Of a stretch of 64,000 nt of DNA, positions 46,484-56,351 are shown piece by piece; position 1 is the first letter of the stretch; each line of letters begins with the position of its first letter. This DNA comes from Candidatus Nanopelagicaceae bacterium (GTDB lineage Bacteria > Actinomycetota > Actinomycetes > Nanopelagicales > Nanopelagicaceae): assembly GCA_018882735.1 (NCBI GenBank), contig VERH01000001.1, positions 17,584-81,583 of the forward strand, in the 5' to 3' direction. Under the pieces are notes generated by a model. That model searched no databases and had not been told where the DNA came from. It saw nothing but the letters and a program-made list of their open reading frames with translations. Position numbers and translations under genes: made by a program.

Positions 46484-47838
46484 TTTGGTTTTATCGGTTT
46501 TGCCGCTTTGATCTCTTCGAGCCGCGCCAAGGACTCTAATCGCTCCTTGGCGTGGTCGACGATTGGTTCTGGATAACCCTTAGAGAGTCCATCGATTACT
46601 GTCCATGGCTCGTGAATGTCATCGCCGCTCAAATGAGCTAACTCGGGGATATAACGTTTAATGTAGACGCCGTCTGGATCAAAGCGTCTTCCTTGTTCAA
46701 TCGGATTAAATACTCGGTAATAAGGCGAAGCATCGGTACCGCAACCTGCGGTCCATTGCCAACCATGGGAATTAGAAGCGACATCATTATCAATCAAATA
46801 CTTCATGAAGAAGTTTGCACCATGTTGCCACTCGATGTGTAGGTCCTTAACTAAGAATGAAGCAACAACCATCCGCGTTCGGTTATGCATCCAGCCCTCC
46901 TTCACAAGCTGGCGCATAGCGGCATCTACAAATGGAAAACCAGTGCGGCCCTCGCACCATGCTTCAAACTTCTTGCCGGGTTTGTCGTAACGCATCTTCT
47001 TAAACTTTGCATCGTAATAATCCCGAGAAGTGTGAGGATTGTTATGGAGCACATCTGCGTAGAACTCACGCCAAGCAATCTCTTTTCGATAAACCTCATG
47101 GCCCTTGTTCTGCCCTAGAACGTTGAGCATTGTCCGTGGATGTATCTCGCCCCATCGAAGGTGAGGACTCATTCGACTTGTTCCTTCGATTCCCGGAATA
47201 TTTCGCGCATCGCCATAATCATCTGAGGCGCGCTTGATGAAATCCTTGTACCGTTTTAAAGCGGCGACTTCGCCAGCCTCTTGAACCTCAACCTTTTCAC
47301 TCTTATCCCAATCAGGAAGTTTGTGATCTGCCTTCGTGGGAACTACCCACTTTGGATCTTTTGGCGCCGAAACCGGTTTGCGCCAACCGTGCGCGCTCCA
47401 AGCTCTATAGAAGGGCGTGTAGACACGATATGGAGTGCCATCATCTTTAAGTACCCGCCCCGGAGCCACGGCATAGCCACTACCAAGTTGAGTCAATTCA
47501 ATTCCAGCCTTCTTCAATCTCTCATCAAGTTCATTTCCATATGGCGCAAATGGGAAAGCACAATGAATCGAAGTAGCGCCGTACTTCTTCTTCAAGCGCG
47601 TCAGGACTTCAACTGGATCGCCAGAGAGAACATGCAGCGCGCCATTCATTGAAGTATCAAGGGCCTTTAGGGAAGCTGCTAGATATGCGCGGCGATGTGC
47701 ACCAGCGCGCTTAGCGATCTCATCATCCATTATGAAGAGCGGAACTACTTCATCGGCTTCATCAAAGGCTGCAAGTAGCGCGGGATTATCGCTAAGTCTT
47801 AAATCTCTTCGGAACCAGAAGATTGCTCGCTTGCTCAT
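46480..47838 (-). CDS. phrB: Deoxyribodipyrimidine photolyase
   Basis: About 452 residues of a class I photolyase that repairs UV dimers with blue light. The antenna-binding Rossmann part opens IFWFRRDLRLSDNPALLAA; the FAD domain has WREFYADVLHNNPHT, RTGFPFVDAAMRQLVKEGWMHNRTRMVVASFLVKDL and NGWQWTAG-type motif SHGWQWTAGCGTDASPYYRVFNP. ATG 47838 (MSKRAIFWFRRDL) is chosen over one four codons upstream. Fits a sunlit surface-water lifestyle. Confidence 0.95.
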   Translation of the reverse strand: MSKRAIFWFRRDLRLSDNPALLAAFDEADEVVPLFIMDDEIAKRAGAHRRAYLAASLKALDTSMNGALHVLSGDPVEVLTRLKKKYGATSIHCAFPFAPYGNELDERLKKAGIELTQLGSGYAVAPGRVLKDDGTPYRVYTPFYRAWSAHGWRKPVSAPKDPKWVVPTKADHKLPDWDKSEKVEVQEAGEVAALKRYKDFIKRASDDYGDARNIPGIEGTSRMSPHLRWGEIHPRTMLNVLGQNKGHEVYRKEIAWREFYADVLHNNPHTSRDYYDAKFKKMRYDKPGKKFEAWCEGRTGFPFVDAAMRQLVKEGWMHNRTRMVVASFLVKDLHIEWQHGANFFMKYLIDNDVASNSHGWQWTAGCGTDASPYYRVFNPIEQGRRFDPDGVYIKRYIPELAHLSGDDIHEPWTVIDGLSKGYPEPIVDHAKERLESLARLEEIKAAKPIKPN

Positions 47839-47855
47839 GGCAAGATTCAACCATT

Positions 47856-48665
47856 ATGGAGCAGATAAAGCGCTTTCAAGTTCGAGGACTTCCCGGATGG
47901 GTCAATCGGGTTAGCTTCTCTGGGCGAATCGTTGATTATTGGGCGCCTGCTGGCGGTAGCGAGCATGTGCTAATCGCTCATGATGGCCAGAATATTTTTG
48001 ACCGTAGGACCGCTACATTTATTTATACCTGGAAACTGGCCGAGACCGCAGCTCGAGTGGCAAAAGAAGCAGGCGTAAAACCGCCATTGGTTATTGGGGT
48101 ATTTCATAGCTCCACTAAAGAAGATCCCCACGGTCGAGCTAAGGATCTAGCTCCTGAAGATCCCTTTCGCGAAGGAATGAACACTCTAAATCCGCCTGAA
48201 ATCAAAACAAGTGAACTGCGTGGAAACACTTATCTGAAAGAAATTTTCAAGGAGATCACACCGGAAATTGCCGCGCACACCAAAACTAATTTTGAAGCCG
48301 GTAAGACAGCGATGATTGGATCATCGATGGGCGGACTTGCGACTCTTTATGCGCTCTCAAAATTCAACGATAGTTTTCATACCGCGCTTGCGCTTTCGCC
48401 CCATTGGGTTCTTGCGGGCGACCCATTAGTTGATTATCTAGTAAAGAACTTGCCAAATCGCCCCGAACACCGAGTTTGGATGAGTCGCGGCACCAAAGGC
48501 CTTGATGCTTCCTATCTTCCCTACCAAGATCGCGCCGATGAATTGATGCGCGATTTAAGTTGGGGTAATCGATATCGAAGCAAGGTCTACCACCGCACTA
48601 CACATAACGAAAGATCCTGGGCTAGTTATGTTGATGAGCCACTTAGGTTCTGGCTCAATACTTGA
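47856..48665 (+). CDS. Esterase-D / enterochelin-esterase-like alpha/beta hydrolase
   Basis: About 269 residues. VLIAHDGQNIFDRRTATF is the family opening, MIGSSMGGLATLYAL holds the GxSxG nucleophile, SPHWVLAG follows, and a late histidine lies in RTTHNERSWASYVDEPL. No signal peptide, so cytosolic. The natural ester is unknown. The start ATG 47856 is 17 bases from the divergent photolyase; a frame 33 bases longer would overlap it. The 3' end overlaps the secreted amylase gene by 11 bases. Confidence 0.87.
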   Translation: MEQIKRFQVRGLPGWVNRVSFSGRIVDYWAPAGGSEHVLIAHDGQNIFDRRTATFIYTWKLAETAARVAKEAGVKPPLVIGVFHSSTKEDPHGRAKDLAPEDPFREGMNTLNPPEIKTSELRGNTYLKEIFKEITPEIAAHTKTNFEAGKTAMIGSSMGGLATLYALSKFNDSFHTALALSPHWVLAGDPLVDYLVKNLPNRPEHRVWMSRGTKGLDASYLPYQDRADELMRDLSWGNRYRSKVYHRTTHNERSWASYVDEPLRFWLNT

Positions 48666-50766
48666 TTTTGTAACTTCGAACTTTTGAGTAGGCAGTTGCG
48701 CCACCGTCGTTGCGGGCAATCGCAATCACTTCAATTTCAGTTCCAGAATTGAATTTTCGTGGCTGAATGAAGCCTCGATATAGCCCGGCTGGTAGTTGGT
48801 CATACTTCACCGTTCTACGATCGGCGGTACCTAGATTTATCCACTTTTTACTGCCCTTTACTCGCATCTGGAAATTGACCTGGTTGTAGCCATTTCCGGC
48901 AACTGTTGCGCTCAAACCCAACCAGTTTTGGGTGTTGTAATCCACTGTGATCGGGCGAAGAGTAACTTCGACTTTCTCCAAATGAGTTACCTTCTTATCT
49001 GCCTTTAAGACAATGGAGCTAAGGGGTGGCAAGTTACCTGTGACCTTAGATCCAGAACTCTCAACTTTGCCCGGTTTGCCATAAATCTCACGCCAGGTCG
49101 CATTCTCAGTAACAACATCTGCTTCAAAGGCGCTCTCTTCTTCACTTGAGTTGAATACAACTAAATACTCCTGGCCATCAAGATATCGAGTCATCGCTAC
49201 TACGCTGGCTTTTGCAAGACGAAGCTGTTGAGTACCAGAACGAAGCGCAGGATTTTCCCGAATTAGTTTCTGAATCTCGGTAATCTGAGTTTCAAGCGGG
49301 TTTTTCACCTCAAACGCACTTCTATTTCCAATCGGAGTAGAGCCGATACGAGGCTCGGTCTTCCATTCCTCGACCTGGGTTGGGAACATATTCTGTCTGG
49401 CCGCTTTATCTCCCCCAGTTCCAATCATTCCCTTTTCATCTCCGTAGTAGAGAACAGGAGCGCCGCGCGAGAAGAAGAGGACTTCATTGCCTAAGAGAGA
49501 GCGCTTCAAAGTCAAGTTCATATCACCATACATATTGGTATGGAGGAAATAGCCAACGCGGCCCATGTCATGATTACCAAGGAAAGTTGGTTGCCCATAG
49601 GCGCTAGTTGTAGCTGTGGTCCAATAATCATCAGCATTGAAAAGTTCAATCATTCGATATGCCTGGTATTGAGATTGCACGAAACGCATCGCTTTATTCT
49701 GGAAGTTGAAATCTAGGATGCTGGGGAAATCCTGTTCCGCCAAGAAAGTGGCCAGATAAGCAGGATCGCCATCTGCGACCTCTCCAAAGATAGGAAACTC
49801 GCTCTTTCCAGCGTCAGCCGCTGCTTTTTTGACCTTTGGAAGAAACTCAACCCAGAACTCAGGGTTAACATGCTTGGCGGTATCGATTCGGTAACCATCG
49901 ATATCAAATTTAGTTATCCAATCGCTCCAGACTTTGGTCCAACCCTTAACTACGACTGGTTTTTCAGTGAAGACATCATCTAAGCCGAAAAAGTCCCCGT
50001 AGTAGCTAGATTCTCCGCTAAAAGTTGAGTCTCCTCGATTGTGATAATTCGTAACGTCATTTAACCAACTAGGTTTCTTAACATTTTTGTTGGCAGTAGA
50101 TACGAAAGGTTCATAAGGAAATGAGCGCTTCGGGTCTAATTTTGGAAAGTCTTTCTTACCGGCAAACTTTGTAATATCAAAAACCTGTCCAGTTGCGCTC
50201 CGATAGGGAAAGTCGCCAATCGAACGATATGAATACATTCCAATCTTTGGTGAGATTATGTCGCCGGTGTGATTAACAACAATGTCCACGATAACCTTCA
50301 TACCCAATTTATGGGCTTTGGCGACGAATTCTTTGAACTCCGCTTCCGTTCCCAAGTGCGGATCAATTGTGGTGAAATCAGTACCCCAATAACCGTGGTA
50401 CGCACCTGAGTCGCCTTGGATCCAATTGTTTACGACAGGAGGCGTAATCCAGATAGATGTAAATCCGAGATCGCGGATATATTCAAGGCGTTTGCTTAAT
50501 CCGACAAAATCACCACCATGCCAGTAGCTGATGCTGGTTGGGTCGTAACCGCTTCGGAAGATTCCGCCACCAACAAAGGCCTCATCATTCTCGGGCTTGC
50601 CATTTTCGAATCGATCGGTCATCACGAAATAGACCGAGTCATCTGCAAGATCGCCACGGACTATTGGTTTAAAGGTCGGTGCATCCGAAGCGCCAACCGG
50701 AAGAGCAAAACTAGAAGCCAGGAGTGCTAGTCCGAAAAAGATTGCAAAAATAGCTTTCAGCCTCAC
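48655..50766 (-). CDS. Secreted alpha-amylase family GH13 enzyme
   Basis: About 703 residues. Signal peptide (1-27, ending VGAS-DA), then a GH13 barrel: VYFVMTDRFENGKPEND, DIVVNHTGD (region I), GYRIDTAKHVNPEFW with nucleophile D (II), FPIFGEVADGD with acid E (III), FLGNHDMGRVGYF (IV). A beta C-domain and a final Ig-like module (about 610-700) that may bind polysaccharide follow. It should cut extracellular starch or glycogen to oligomers. GTG 50766 overlaps the preceding TGA (GTGA), making it the last gene of the maltodextrin operon; the longer frame has no signal peptide at its start. Confidence 0.93.
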   Translation of the reverse strand: MRLKAIFAIFFGLALLASSFALPVGASDAPTFKPIVRGDLADDSVYFVMTDRFENGKPENDEAFVGGGIFRSGYDPTSISYWHGGDFVGLSKRLEYIRDLGFTSIWITPPVVNNWIQGDSGAYHGYWGTDFTTIDPHLGTEAEFKEFVAKAHKLGMKVIVDIVVNHTGDIISPKIGMYSYRSIGDFPYRSATGQVFDITKFAGKKDFPKLDPKRSFPYEPFVSTANKNVKKPSWLNDVTNYHNRGDSTFSGESSYYGDFFGLDDVFTEKPVVVKGWTKVWSDWITKFDIDGYRIDTAKHVNPEFWVEFLPKVKKAAADAGKSEFPIFGEVADGDPAYLATFLAEQDFPSILDFNFQNKAMRFVQSQYQAYRMIELFNADDYWTTATTSAYGQPTFLGNHDMGRVGYFLHTNMYGDMNLTLKRSLLGNEVLFFSRGAPVLYYGDEKGMIGTGGDKAARQNMFPTQVEEWKTEPRIGSTPIGNRSAFEVKNPLETQITEIQKLIRENPALRSGTQQLRLAKASVVAMTRYLDGQEYLVVFNSSEEESAFEADVVTENATWREIYGKPGKVESSGSKVTGNLPPLSSIVLKADKKVTHLEKVEVTLRPITVDYNTQNWLGLSATVAGNGYNQVNFQMRVKGSKKWINLGTADRRTVKYDQLPAGLYRGFIQPRKFNSGTEIEVIAIARNDGGATAYSKVRSYKIKY

Positions 50767-52568
50767 TTCAAGCTCCAAATCCCGCAAGTTGCGCGTTTGC
50801 TTCGAATTTTGATTGATTTACCGCTTTGTTTGCTGCCAAAAAGCGTTTTCTTGACTGTAAATCCAAACTTTGAGAGATCTATTCGGGCGCTAACCCCTTT
50901 GCGTGAGACAAATACCAAGAGCGTTTCGCGCTTTGATTCGCGCAAATAGGCAACATAGTCATCCTCAATCGCTATCCATCTAATACCTCCAAATTGAAGG
51001 GCGTGAGAGGAATTCCTAATCTTGATGATTTCTTTGTAGCCCTTGAGAAGCTCGTGGTTCCAATTCTTATTGCTCTCCCAATCAATTGTCCTTCGTCCAT
51101 TCTCGCCCCAGCGACCTTCGAGACCTAGTTCATCGCCGGCATAGATTGATGGAACCCCAGGGTAAGTCAGAAGAAGAGTTACGCCGGAGAGATTCTTAGG
51201 GACATCTTTTCCGACTACGGTGTGAAAACGCGCTCGATCATGAGATCCGAGCAAGATCATACTTGCAACAAGGGAGCGCCAAGGAATTCCAGCAGCAAAC
51301 TCGCGCATAGTCTCAACCATCTTCTTGCCGGAGACTTTTGGAAGCGCAATTGATCCACCAAATCCATCCACAAGTTCTTTATTCTTACCATTAATCCAAT
51401 ACCAAATTGGTCTAGTAAAACCACTGTAATTCATCGTGCCATGCCAACCTAGACCATCAAGATCATCGGCGTAGAAGTCGGCATTCTCTGCTACTAACCA
51501 TGTATCGGGGTCTACTTCCTCCATTGCTTTTCGAACTCCGACAGCAACCTCGCGATTGTGATTCTCTCCGTAATATCTTCCCGTCATATTTCCTACATCA
51601 ATTCGCCAACCGCACATACCAAGTGGTTCCCGGAGCCACTTCTTAACAATTGAATTATTTGCTTCCCACATATCATTGCGAAGTTCTTTTGAGCTGTAAT
51701 TCAATTTTGGAAGCGAGGGAACATCCCACCATCCAACGTAGCCCCACTTGCTCTTCTCGCTCCAATAGAAGTAGTTGCGTTTAGAGCTCTTTGGATTAGC
51801 CAAGGCCTCTTGAATCCAAGGATGCCCAAGTCCACAATGATTGGTAGTTAAATCTCCCATCACTCTAATGCCGAGCTTTGCACCACTTTTACGAAGCTCA
51901 ATCAGGGCATCGTTGCCACCAAGTAGTGGATCTACCTCATTAAATGAGGATGCGTCGTAACGATGATTGCTTTTGCTTGGAAAAAATGGCGTGAAGTAGA
52001 TTCCAGAGATACCCAATTCACTTAAGTGTCCTAACTTCTCTTGCACGCCCAGAAAGTCGCCACCATAGAATTCCTGGCTGACCTCGTTCTGTTTAAGGGC
52101 TGGCTCCTCGTTCCACTTTCTCGGAATTGCCCAATCAGGCAACTCTCTCGTTGAATTCGATTTAGCGAATCTATCCGGGAAAATCTGATAGAAAATTGCT
52201 GAGTTGAGCCATTTCGGCGTCGGAGTTGTGGCTACTAACTTGAAATCTCCATGATCCGCTAAATCACGATTAAATACACCTTCGGCATTTAGCCATTGGA
52301 ATGAGTTCTTCGTTGCAAGTAGAAAGCGATAGTTAGTCTTGACATTCTTAATTTCAACTTTGACCTGCCACCAAGATTCCACGCGGTTCTTCTTTTCTAG
52401 CTTCAATTTGTAGGTTGTGGGCTCGCCATCTTGCATAATGCGAATGAAGACTCGTTCTACTGAATGGCTCTTTGGAACTCTTACTTTCAAAGTTACAAAT
52501 TCACCAATTTTCGGAGCCGGATTACTTACATAAAGCTCACTACCATCGTGATGCGGATGAATCTCCAA
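50763..52568 (-). CDS. Intracellular GH13 maltodextrin hydrolase (neopullulanase/cyclomaltodextrinase type)
   Basis: A 601-residue enzyme with an N-terminal Ig-like domain (about 1-115), as in neopullulanases, then the catalytic barrel: IFYQIFPDRFAKS, GDLTTNHCGLGHPW (region I), GWRIDVGNMTGRYY (nucleophile D), TWLVAENADF (acid E), LLGSHDRARF (region IV, with SHD as is common in this subgroup). No signal peptide, so it should degrade imported maltodextrins. Start is TTG 52568 with AAGGGA upstream, three bases after malG. Coupled to the secreted amylase by a four-base overlap. Confidence 0.92.
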   Translation of the reverse strand: MEIHPHHDGSELYVSNPAPKIGEFVTLKVRVPKSHSVERVFIRIMQDGEPTTYKLKLEKKNRVESWWQVKVEIKNVKTNYRFLLATKNSFQWLNAEGVFNRDLADHGDFKLVATTPTPKWLNSAIFYQIFPDRFAKSNSTRELPDWAIPRKWNEEPALKQNEVSQEFYGGDFLGVQEKLGHLSELGISGIYFTPFFPSKSNHRYDASSFNEVDPLLGGNDALIELRKSGAKLGIRVMGDLTTNHCGLGHPWIQEALANPKSSKRNYFYWSEKSKWGYVGWWDVPSLPKLNYSSKELRNDMWEANNSIVKKWLREPLGMCGWRIDVGNMTGRYYGENHNREVAVGVRKAMEEVDPDTWLVAENADFYADDLDGLGWHGTMNYSGFTRPIWYWINGKNKELVDGFGGSIALPKVSGKKMVETMREFAAGIPWRSLVASMILLGSHDRARFHTVVGKDVPKNLSGVTLLLTYPGVPSIYAGDELGLEGRWGENGRRTIDWESNKNWNHELLKGYKEIIKIRNSSHALQFGGIRWIAIEDDYVAYLRESKRETLLVFVSRKGVSARIDLSKFGFTVKKTLFGSKQSGKSIKIRSKRATCGIWSLK

Positions 52569-52571
52569 CTT

Positions 52572-53477
52572 TTATCCCTTAGTTGCGCCAGCAGTCAAGC
52601 CAGAGACTACGTATTTCTGCAGGAATAAGAAGAGCAACATGACAGGAATCGCCGCAAGAAGAGCGCCTGCTGCGAATGGTCCCCATTGCTGGTCATACTG
52701 GCCATCAATAAATCGTTGTAAACCGACTGCCAGAGTCAGATCATTTGGATCGCCTGTTACACCCATAATTACCGAGGTTAGAACGAACTCATTCATAGTT
52801 CCGATGAAAGAGAGTAGAACAATCACCGCAAGTGCAGGTAGCGCCAACGGTAGGATGATTTTGAAGAAGATTTGGGCATGCGATGCGCCATCTACCTTTG
52901 CTGATTCATCGATTTCGGTTGGGATCGTGTCAAAGAAGCCCTTCAAAATCCAGGCATTCACACCAAGTGCGCCACCAGCAAAGATGATTATCAAAGCAAG
53001 CGGGCTACCGAATGAGAGCGTCGGAATGCTCTCATTAATCTCAGCAAGAAGTAAGAAGAGAGCTGTGACTGACAAGAGCTGTGGAAACATTTGCACCACA
53101 AGGATTGTCAAGAGAGTGGTCTTACGTCCCTTAAATCTAAATCTACTTAGCGCATATGAGGCAAATGCTCCGATAGCCATCTGCAGGAGCGCATTAGCTA
53201 GTGAAATCAGAACGGCATTTCGATACCACATAAAATATGGCGCTTCTGGATTATTGAAAATCTTTCGATAGTTATCTAGGCCAATGTTATCGGGGATCAA
53301 TTTCTGAGCCGATACTAGGCCGAGTTGATCAAATGACGCCGAAGTCATCCAAACAAGTGGAAAGAGTGCGAAGGCAATCGAAAAAAGCGCGACTATGTGA
53401 CGCCATCCAAGCACTCGGAACCATTTCGAGGTAGTCATTTTCTTTTCTTTTACAATAATTTGATGAACAGTAGTCAT
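52572..53477 (-). CDS. malG: Maltodextrin ABC transporter permease MalG
   Basis: About 301 residues with six helices. EAA loop: TEIDESAKVDGASHAQIFFKIILPLALP, which docks onto the ATPase. ATG 53477 overlaps the malF TGA by one base. The first conserved helix begins near WRHIVALFSIAFALFPLVWM, so an alternative start at the internal MTTSKWFRVLGW (53438) is possible. Works with MalF and the binding protein encoded upstream. Confidence 0.94.
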   Translation of the reverse strand: MTTVHQIIVKEKKMTTSKWFRVLGWRHIVALFSIAFALFPLVWMTSASFDQLGLVSAQKLIPDNIGLDNYRKIFNNPEAPYFMWYRNAVLISLANALLQMAIGAFASYALSRFRFKGRKTTLLTILVVQMFPQLLSVTALFLLLAEINESIPTLSFGSPLALIIIFAGGALGVNAWILKGFFDTIPTEIDESAKVDGASHAQIFFKIILPLALPALAVIVLLSFIGTMNEFVLTSVIMGVTGDPNDLTLAVGLQRFIDGQYDQQWGPFAAGALLAAIPVMLLFLFLQKYVVSGLTAGATKG

Positions 53478-55015
53478 CACATGTTCTCCACTGACTTTGA
53501 TTTGCGGAATCCATAGACCGAAATGATTGCGATGATTGCAAAGTTAAGGAATGAGACAGCGCTTGCCAATCCGTAGTCATTTCCTTTACCCGCGGTGAAT
53601 GCAAGTCGATATGTATATGAGATAAGGATATCGGTATGCCCCGCGATTCCGCCTGACTCAACTATCTGTGGCCCTCCACCAGTCAGTAAGAAGATTGCGT
53701 TGAAGTTAGAGAAGTTGTAGGCATAAGAGGCGATTAACAGCGGTGTTAGTGAGTAAAGCACAAGTGGCAACTTGATTTTCCAGAAAATCTTCGACGGCGA
53801 TGCGCCATCTACTTGCGCTGCTTCAAGAACTTCACTTGAGAGAGCTTGAATTGCTCCAGTGCAGATGAGAAACATGTACGGAGTTCCAGCCCAAAGCTGA
53901 GTAATTAAGACAGCCGCTTTCGCAAGCGTTGGATCAGATAGCCAAGGTAGTTCAGAGCCAATGATTCTGTTGATAATTCCATTATCTTCGTTATACATAC
54001 CGCGCCAAGTAAGCATTGATAGAACGCCGGGCATCGCATAAGGAACGATAAGGATTGACCGATAAATTTTCTTGGCCTTTAATTTTGGATGATTAAGGGT
54101 AAGCGCAAGCAGAAAACCAGCGAAGAAGGTAGTTAGTACAACCAAGAATGCGAATATAAAGGTCCATGTGAGTACTTGGACCATGGGCTTTCGATAGCGC
54201 TCATCTTCAATGACGCGCTGGAAGTTGTAGAGACCTACAGTGCTCTGCCAACCTGGTTCTAGTTCCTCACCAGAATCGCTAACCATCGAACCGCGATCGT
54301 TTGGTCGATACACATCTCCAGTTTGGGTATTTGTGATGATGTCTTGCTCAGCGTTGTATTCGAGAGTCTTGATAAGTCGCTCGACAATTCCAACATCAAC
54401 TAATTTGAAAAATTCGTCGTTACCAGCCTGCAGGCTCAAGTCAGAGAGCACATCGCTAACTTCAAAAATCTCATCTTCAGTTAGCAGCTTAAATCCCGTT
54501 GCGCTCGCGATAGTTCCATCCTCGGCGAGTGTTATATCGGAACGGGGCAAGGTTGCTGAGCTCTCTTTGCGAGCAACCGTAATCTCTCCGTTAGGACGCT
54601 GAACTATGAATACATATTCTCCGGTTAAATCATCTTTTGCTACTCGGGCCGGATATGCAGAATCTTCAGTGGCGGATTGATAGGAATTCGATATTAATAC
54701 CTCAATTGCAGTCTCTTTGTTAAGAATATGTCCAGTCGAGTAATTCGTAAATGCTATATATCCAGTAAAGAGGGCTGGATAAATCGTGAAAGCTATGAGT
54801 AAGAGTACGCCGGGAATGATGTACTTCCCTGCCACTCGCTTCTTGCTTAAGAAAACATAGTCAATTACTACCGTTGCGAAGATAAAGTAACCGGCAAATA
54901 CATAACTTCCATTTGAGATAAGGATTGGGACCGCCCAGAGCGTAAAAGAGTTTAGAGCGCCCAATAGGAAAATCTTTAGCAATATCCAAGGGGACTTATG
55001 TGTCCACTTCAGCAT
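53477..55015 (-). CDS. malF: Maltodextrin ABC transporter permease MalF
   Basis: A 512-residue permease. Three N-terminal helices (to about residue 83), a large extracytoplasmic insertion of about 200 residues (about 85-280), then five helices with the EAA loop SSEVLEAAQVDGASPSKIFWKIKLPL. Size and the large second loop resemble E. coli MalF rather than the usual 300-residue actinobacterial sugar permeases, which is somewhat unusual. GAGG precedes ATG 55015. Confidence 0.94.
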   Translation of the reverse strand: MLKWTHKSPWILLKIFLLGALNSFTLWAVPILISNGSYVFAGYFIFATVVIDYVFLSKKRVAGKYIIPGVLLLIAFTIYPALFTGYIAFTNYSTGHILNKETAIEVLISNSYQSATEDSAYPARVAKDDLTGEYVFIVQRPNGEITVARKESSATLPRSDITLAEDGTIASATGFKLLTEDEIFEVSDVLSDLSLQAGNDEFFKLVDVGIVERLIKTLEYNAEQDIITNTQTGDVYRPNDRGSMVSDSGEELEPGWQSTVGLYNFQRVIEDERYRKPMVQVLTWTFIFAFLVVLTTFFAGFLLALTLNHPKLKAKKIYRSILIVPYAMPGVLSMLTWRGMYNEDNGIINRIIGSELPWLSDPTLAKAAVLITQLWAGTPYMFLICTGAIQALSSEVLEAAQVDGASPSKIFWKIKLPLVLYSLTPLLIASYAYNFSNFNAIFLLTGGGPQIVESGGIAGHTDILISYTYRLAFTAGKGNDYGLASAVSFLNFAIIAIISVYGFRKSKSVENM

Positions 55016-55067
55016 AGTTGCCTCTTCCCGGTCTATCTTGAACTAGTTATTCAGCGGTCAAATCAAA

Positions 55068-55099
55068 TCAGGGACGTTAACTTTCGTAAACGTCCCTGA
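55068..55099 (-). terminator. Stem-loop between malE and malF
   Basis: A perfect 11-bp inverted repeat (TCAGGGACGTT / AACGTCCCTGA) with a ten-base loop lies 26 bases after the malE stop. On the minus strand it is followed by TTTGATTT, so it may act as a partial terminator and as a 3' stabiliser for malE mRNA, giving more binding protein than permease. Confidence 0.6.
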
Positions 55100-55124
55100 C
55101 TCGATTATTTACTTCGATATTTCT

Positions 55125-56330
55125 TTAGCCAACTGCCTTCTTCACGTTGTCAGAAGCCAACTTGAATGCAGCAGCTGAAGTTGCCTTTCCATCCGCTACA
55201 GCGGTAAAGGCATTGCCCCAGTCAGACCACACTTTGTCCATCTGTGGGATGTTTGGCATTGGGATTCCGCTTGCTCCATATGCACCGAAGGCTGCAAAGT
55301 CCTTGCTTGCAACGACTGCAGGATCGGATTGAGCAGCTTTGAAGGCTGGCATACGGTTGCCAAGTTTGAACATAGCAACTTGGAAGTCAGAAGTAGCAAC
55401 TACTTCGCGTAGATACTTCTGAGCAGATAGCTTGTTCGGGGCGAACTTGCTGAGCATAAAGCCATTCACGCCAATCCATGGTTGCGCCGTCTTGCCTGCG
55501 TAGGGAGGAACTGGAGCAATTAAATAATCAATTCCTGACTTTTGGACCTTCTCTAGGTTCCAAGGACCGGTCACCATGAATGGAGCTTTGCCATTAAACC
55601 ACTGAACGAAGTCATAGTTTGAAGACTTGCTCAATAGTCCAGATGCAAACATTCCATCAAGTTTGGATGCATTTGCGGCAAATGCCTTTGAGTAAAGGCC
55701 GATGTCATTTACCCTCCAGCCAGTTGATCCCTGACCAAATACATACCCACCAAGAGCAGTAAATACTGGTGTGTGGTGATATGGATCGCCTTTTGGAATC
55801 TCAAGACCAACATTTGCAGTTCCAGCTGCCTTGAGCTTTGCCCAAGTTGCTTCGAGATCAGCGAATGTTGCTGGAGCGGTTGGCGAGAGTTTCTTATTTA
55901 CAAAGAGCGCGACGTTCTCAACATTGTAAGGAACACCATAAAGAGTTCCTTTGTATTGGAATGCTCTAATCGTTGCATCAACAAATGATCCACGATTGAT
56001 CTGTGCGCTTGTGATTGGTTGTAGCGCACCTGATGCTGCGAGCTGTCCGACCCAGTCATGCGGACCAACGACGATATCTGGTCCAAGACCCTTTGGTCCG
56101 GCGGTGATTAGATCATCACGCATCTTTCCAAAGTCTTTTACAACGACGGTTACAGCGATTCCCGTTGACTTCGCCCAAGCTGCAGAAGCGTCGCGAACGC
56201 CTGCTGAACGCTGTTGATCTGTCCAGATCAATACGCTCTTGGTTGAAGCTTGTGCTGGAACATATAGTCCAGTCATAACGAGAGCAGCGGTTGCTATGGC
56301 GCTAAATACGCCTAGACGCTTTCTTGTCAT
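55125..56330 (-). CDS. malE: Maltodextrin-binding protein MalE-like
   Basis: A 401-residue family 1 solute-binding protein: SVLIWTDQQRSAGVRDASAAWAKSTG, GPDIVVGPHDWVGQLAASGALQPI, YGVPYNVENVALFVNKKL, PFMVTGPWNLEKVQ, WIGVNGFMLSKFAPNKLSAQKYLREV. A signal sequence is present (LGVFSAIATAALVMTGLYVPAQAS), but it has no lipobox cysteine; the whole protein has no cysteine. In a monoderm that would leave it either released or held by an uncleaved signal. First gene of the operon; GGAGGC lies five bases before the ATG. Confidence 0.92.
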   Translation of the reverse strand: MTRKRLGVFSAIATAALVMTGLYVPAQASTKSVLIWTDQQRSAGVRDASAAWAKSTGIAVTVVVKDFGKMRDDLITAGPKGLGPDIVVGPHDWVGQLAASGALQPITSAQINRGSFVDATIRAFQYKGTLYGVPYNVENVALFVNKKLSPTAPATFADLEATWAKLKAAGTANVGLEIPKGDPYHHTPVFTALGGYVFGQGSTGWRVNDIGLYSKAFAANASKLDGMFASGLLSKSSNYDFVQWFNGKAPFMVTGPWNLEKVQKSGIDYLIAPVPPYAGKTAQPWIGVNGFMLSKFAPNKLSAQKYLREVVATSDFQVAMFKLGNRMPAFKAAQSDPAVVASKDFAAFGAYGASGIPMPNIPQMDKVWSDWGNAFTAVADGKATSAAAFKLASDNVKKAVG

Positions 56331-56351
56331 TAATTGCCTCCATGGAAGTAT

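Noticed and set aside
53329..53661. 110-codon minus-strand ORF over the malF-malG junction
   Set aside because: Out-of-frame shadow of two well-supported permease genes.
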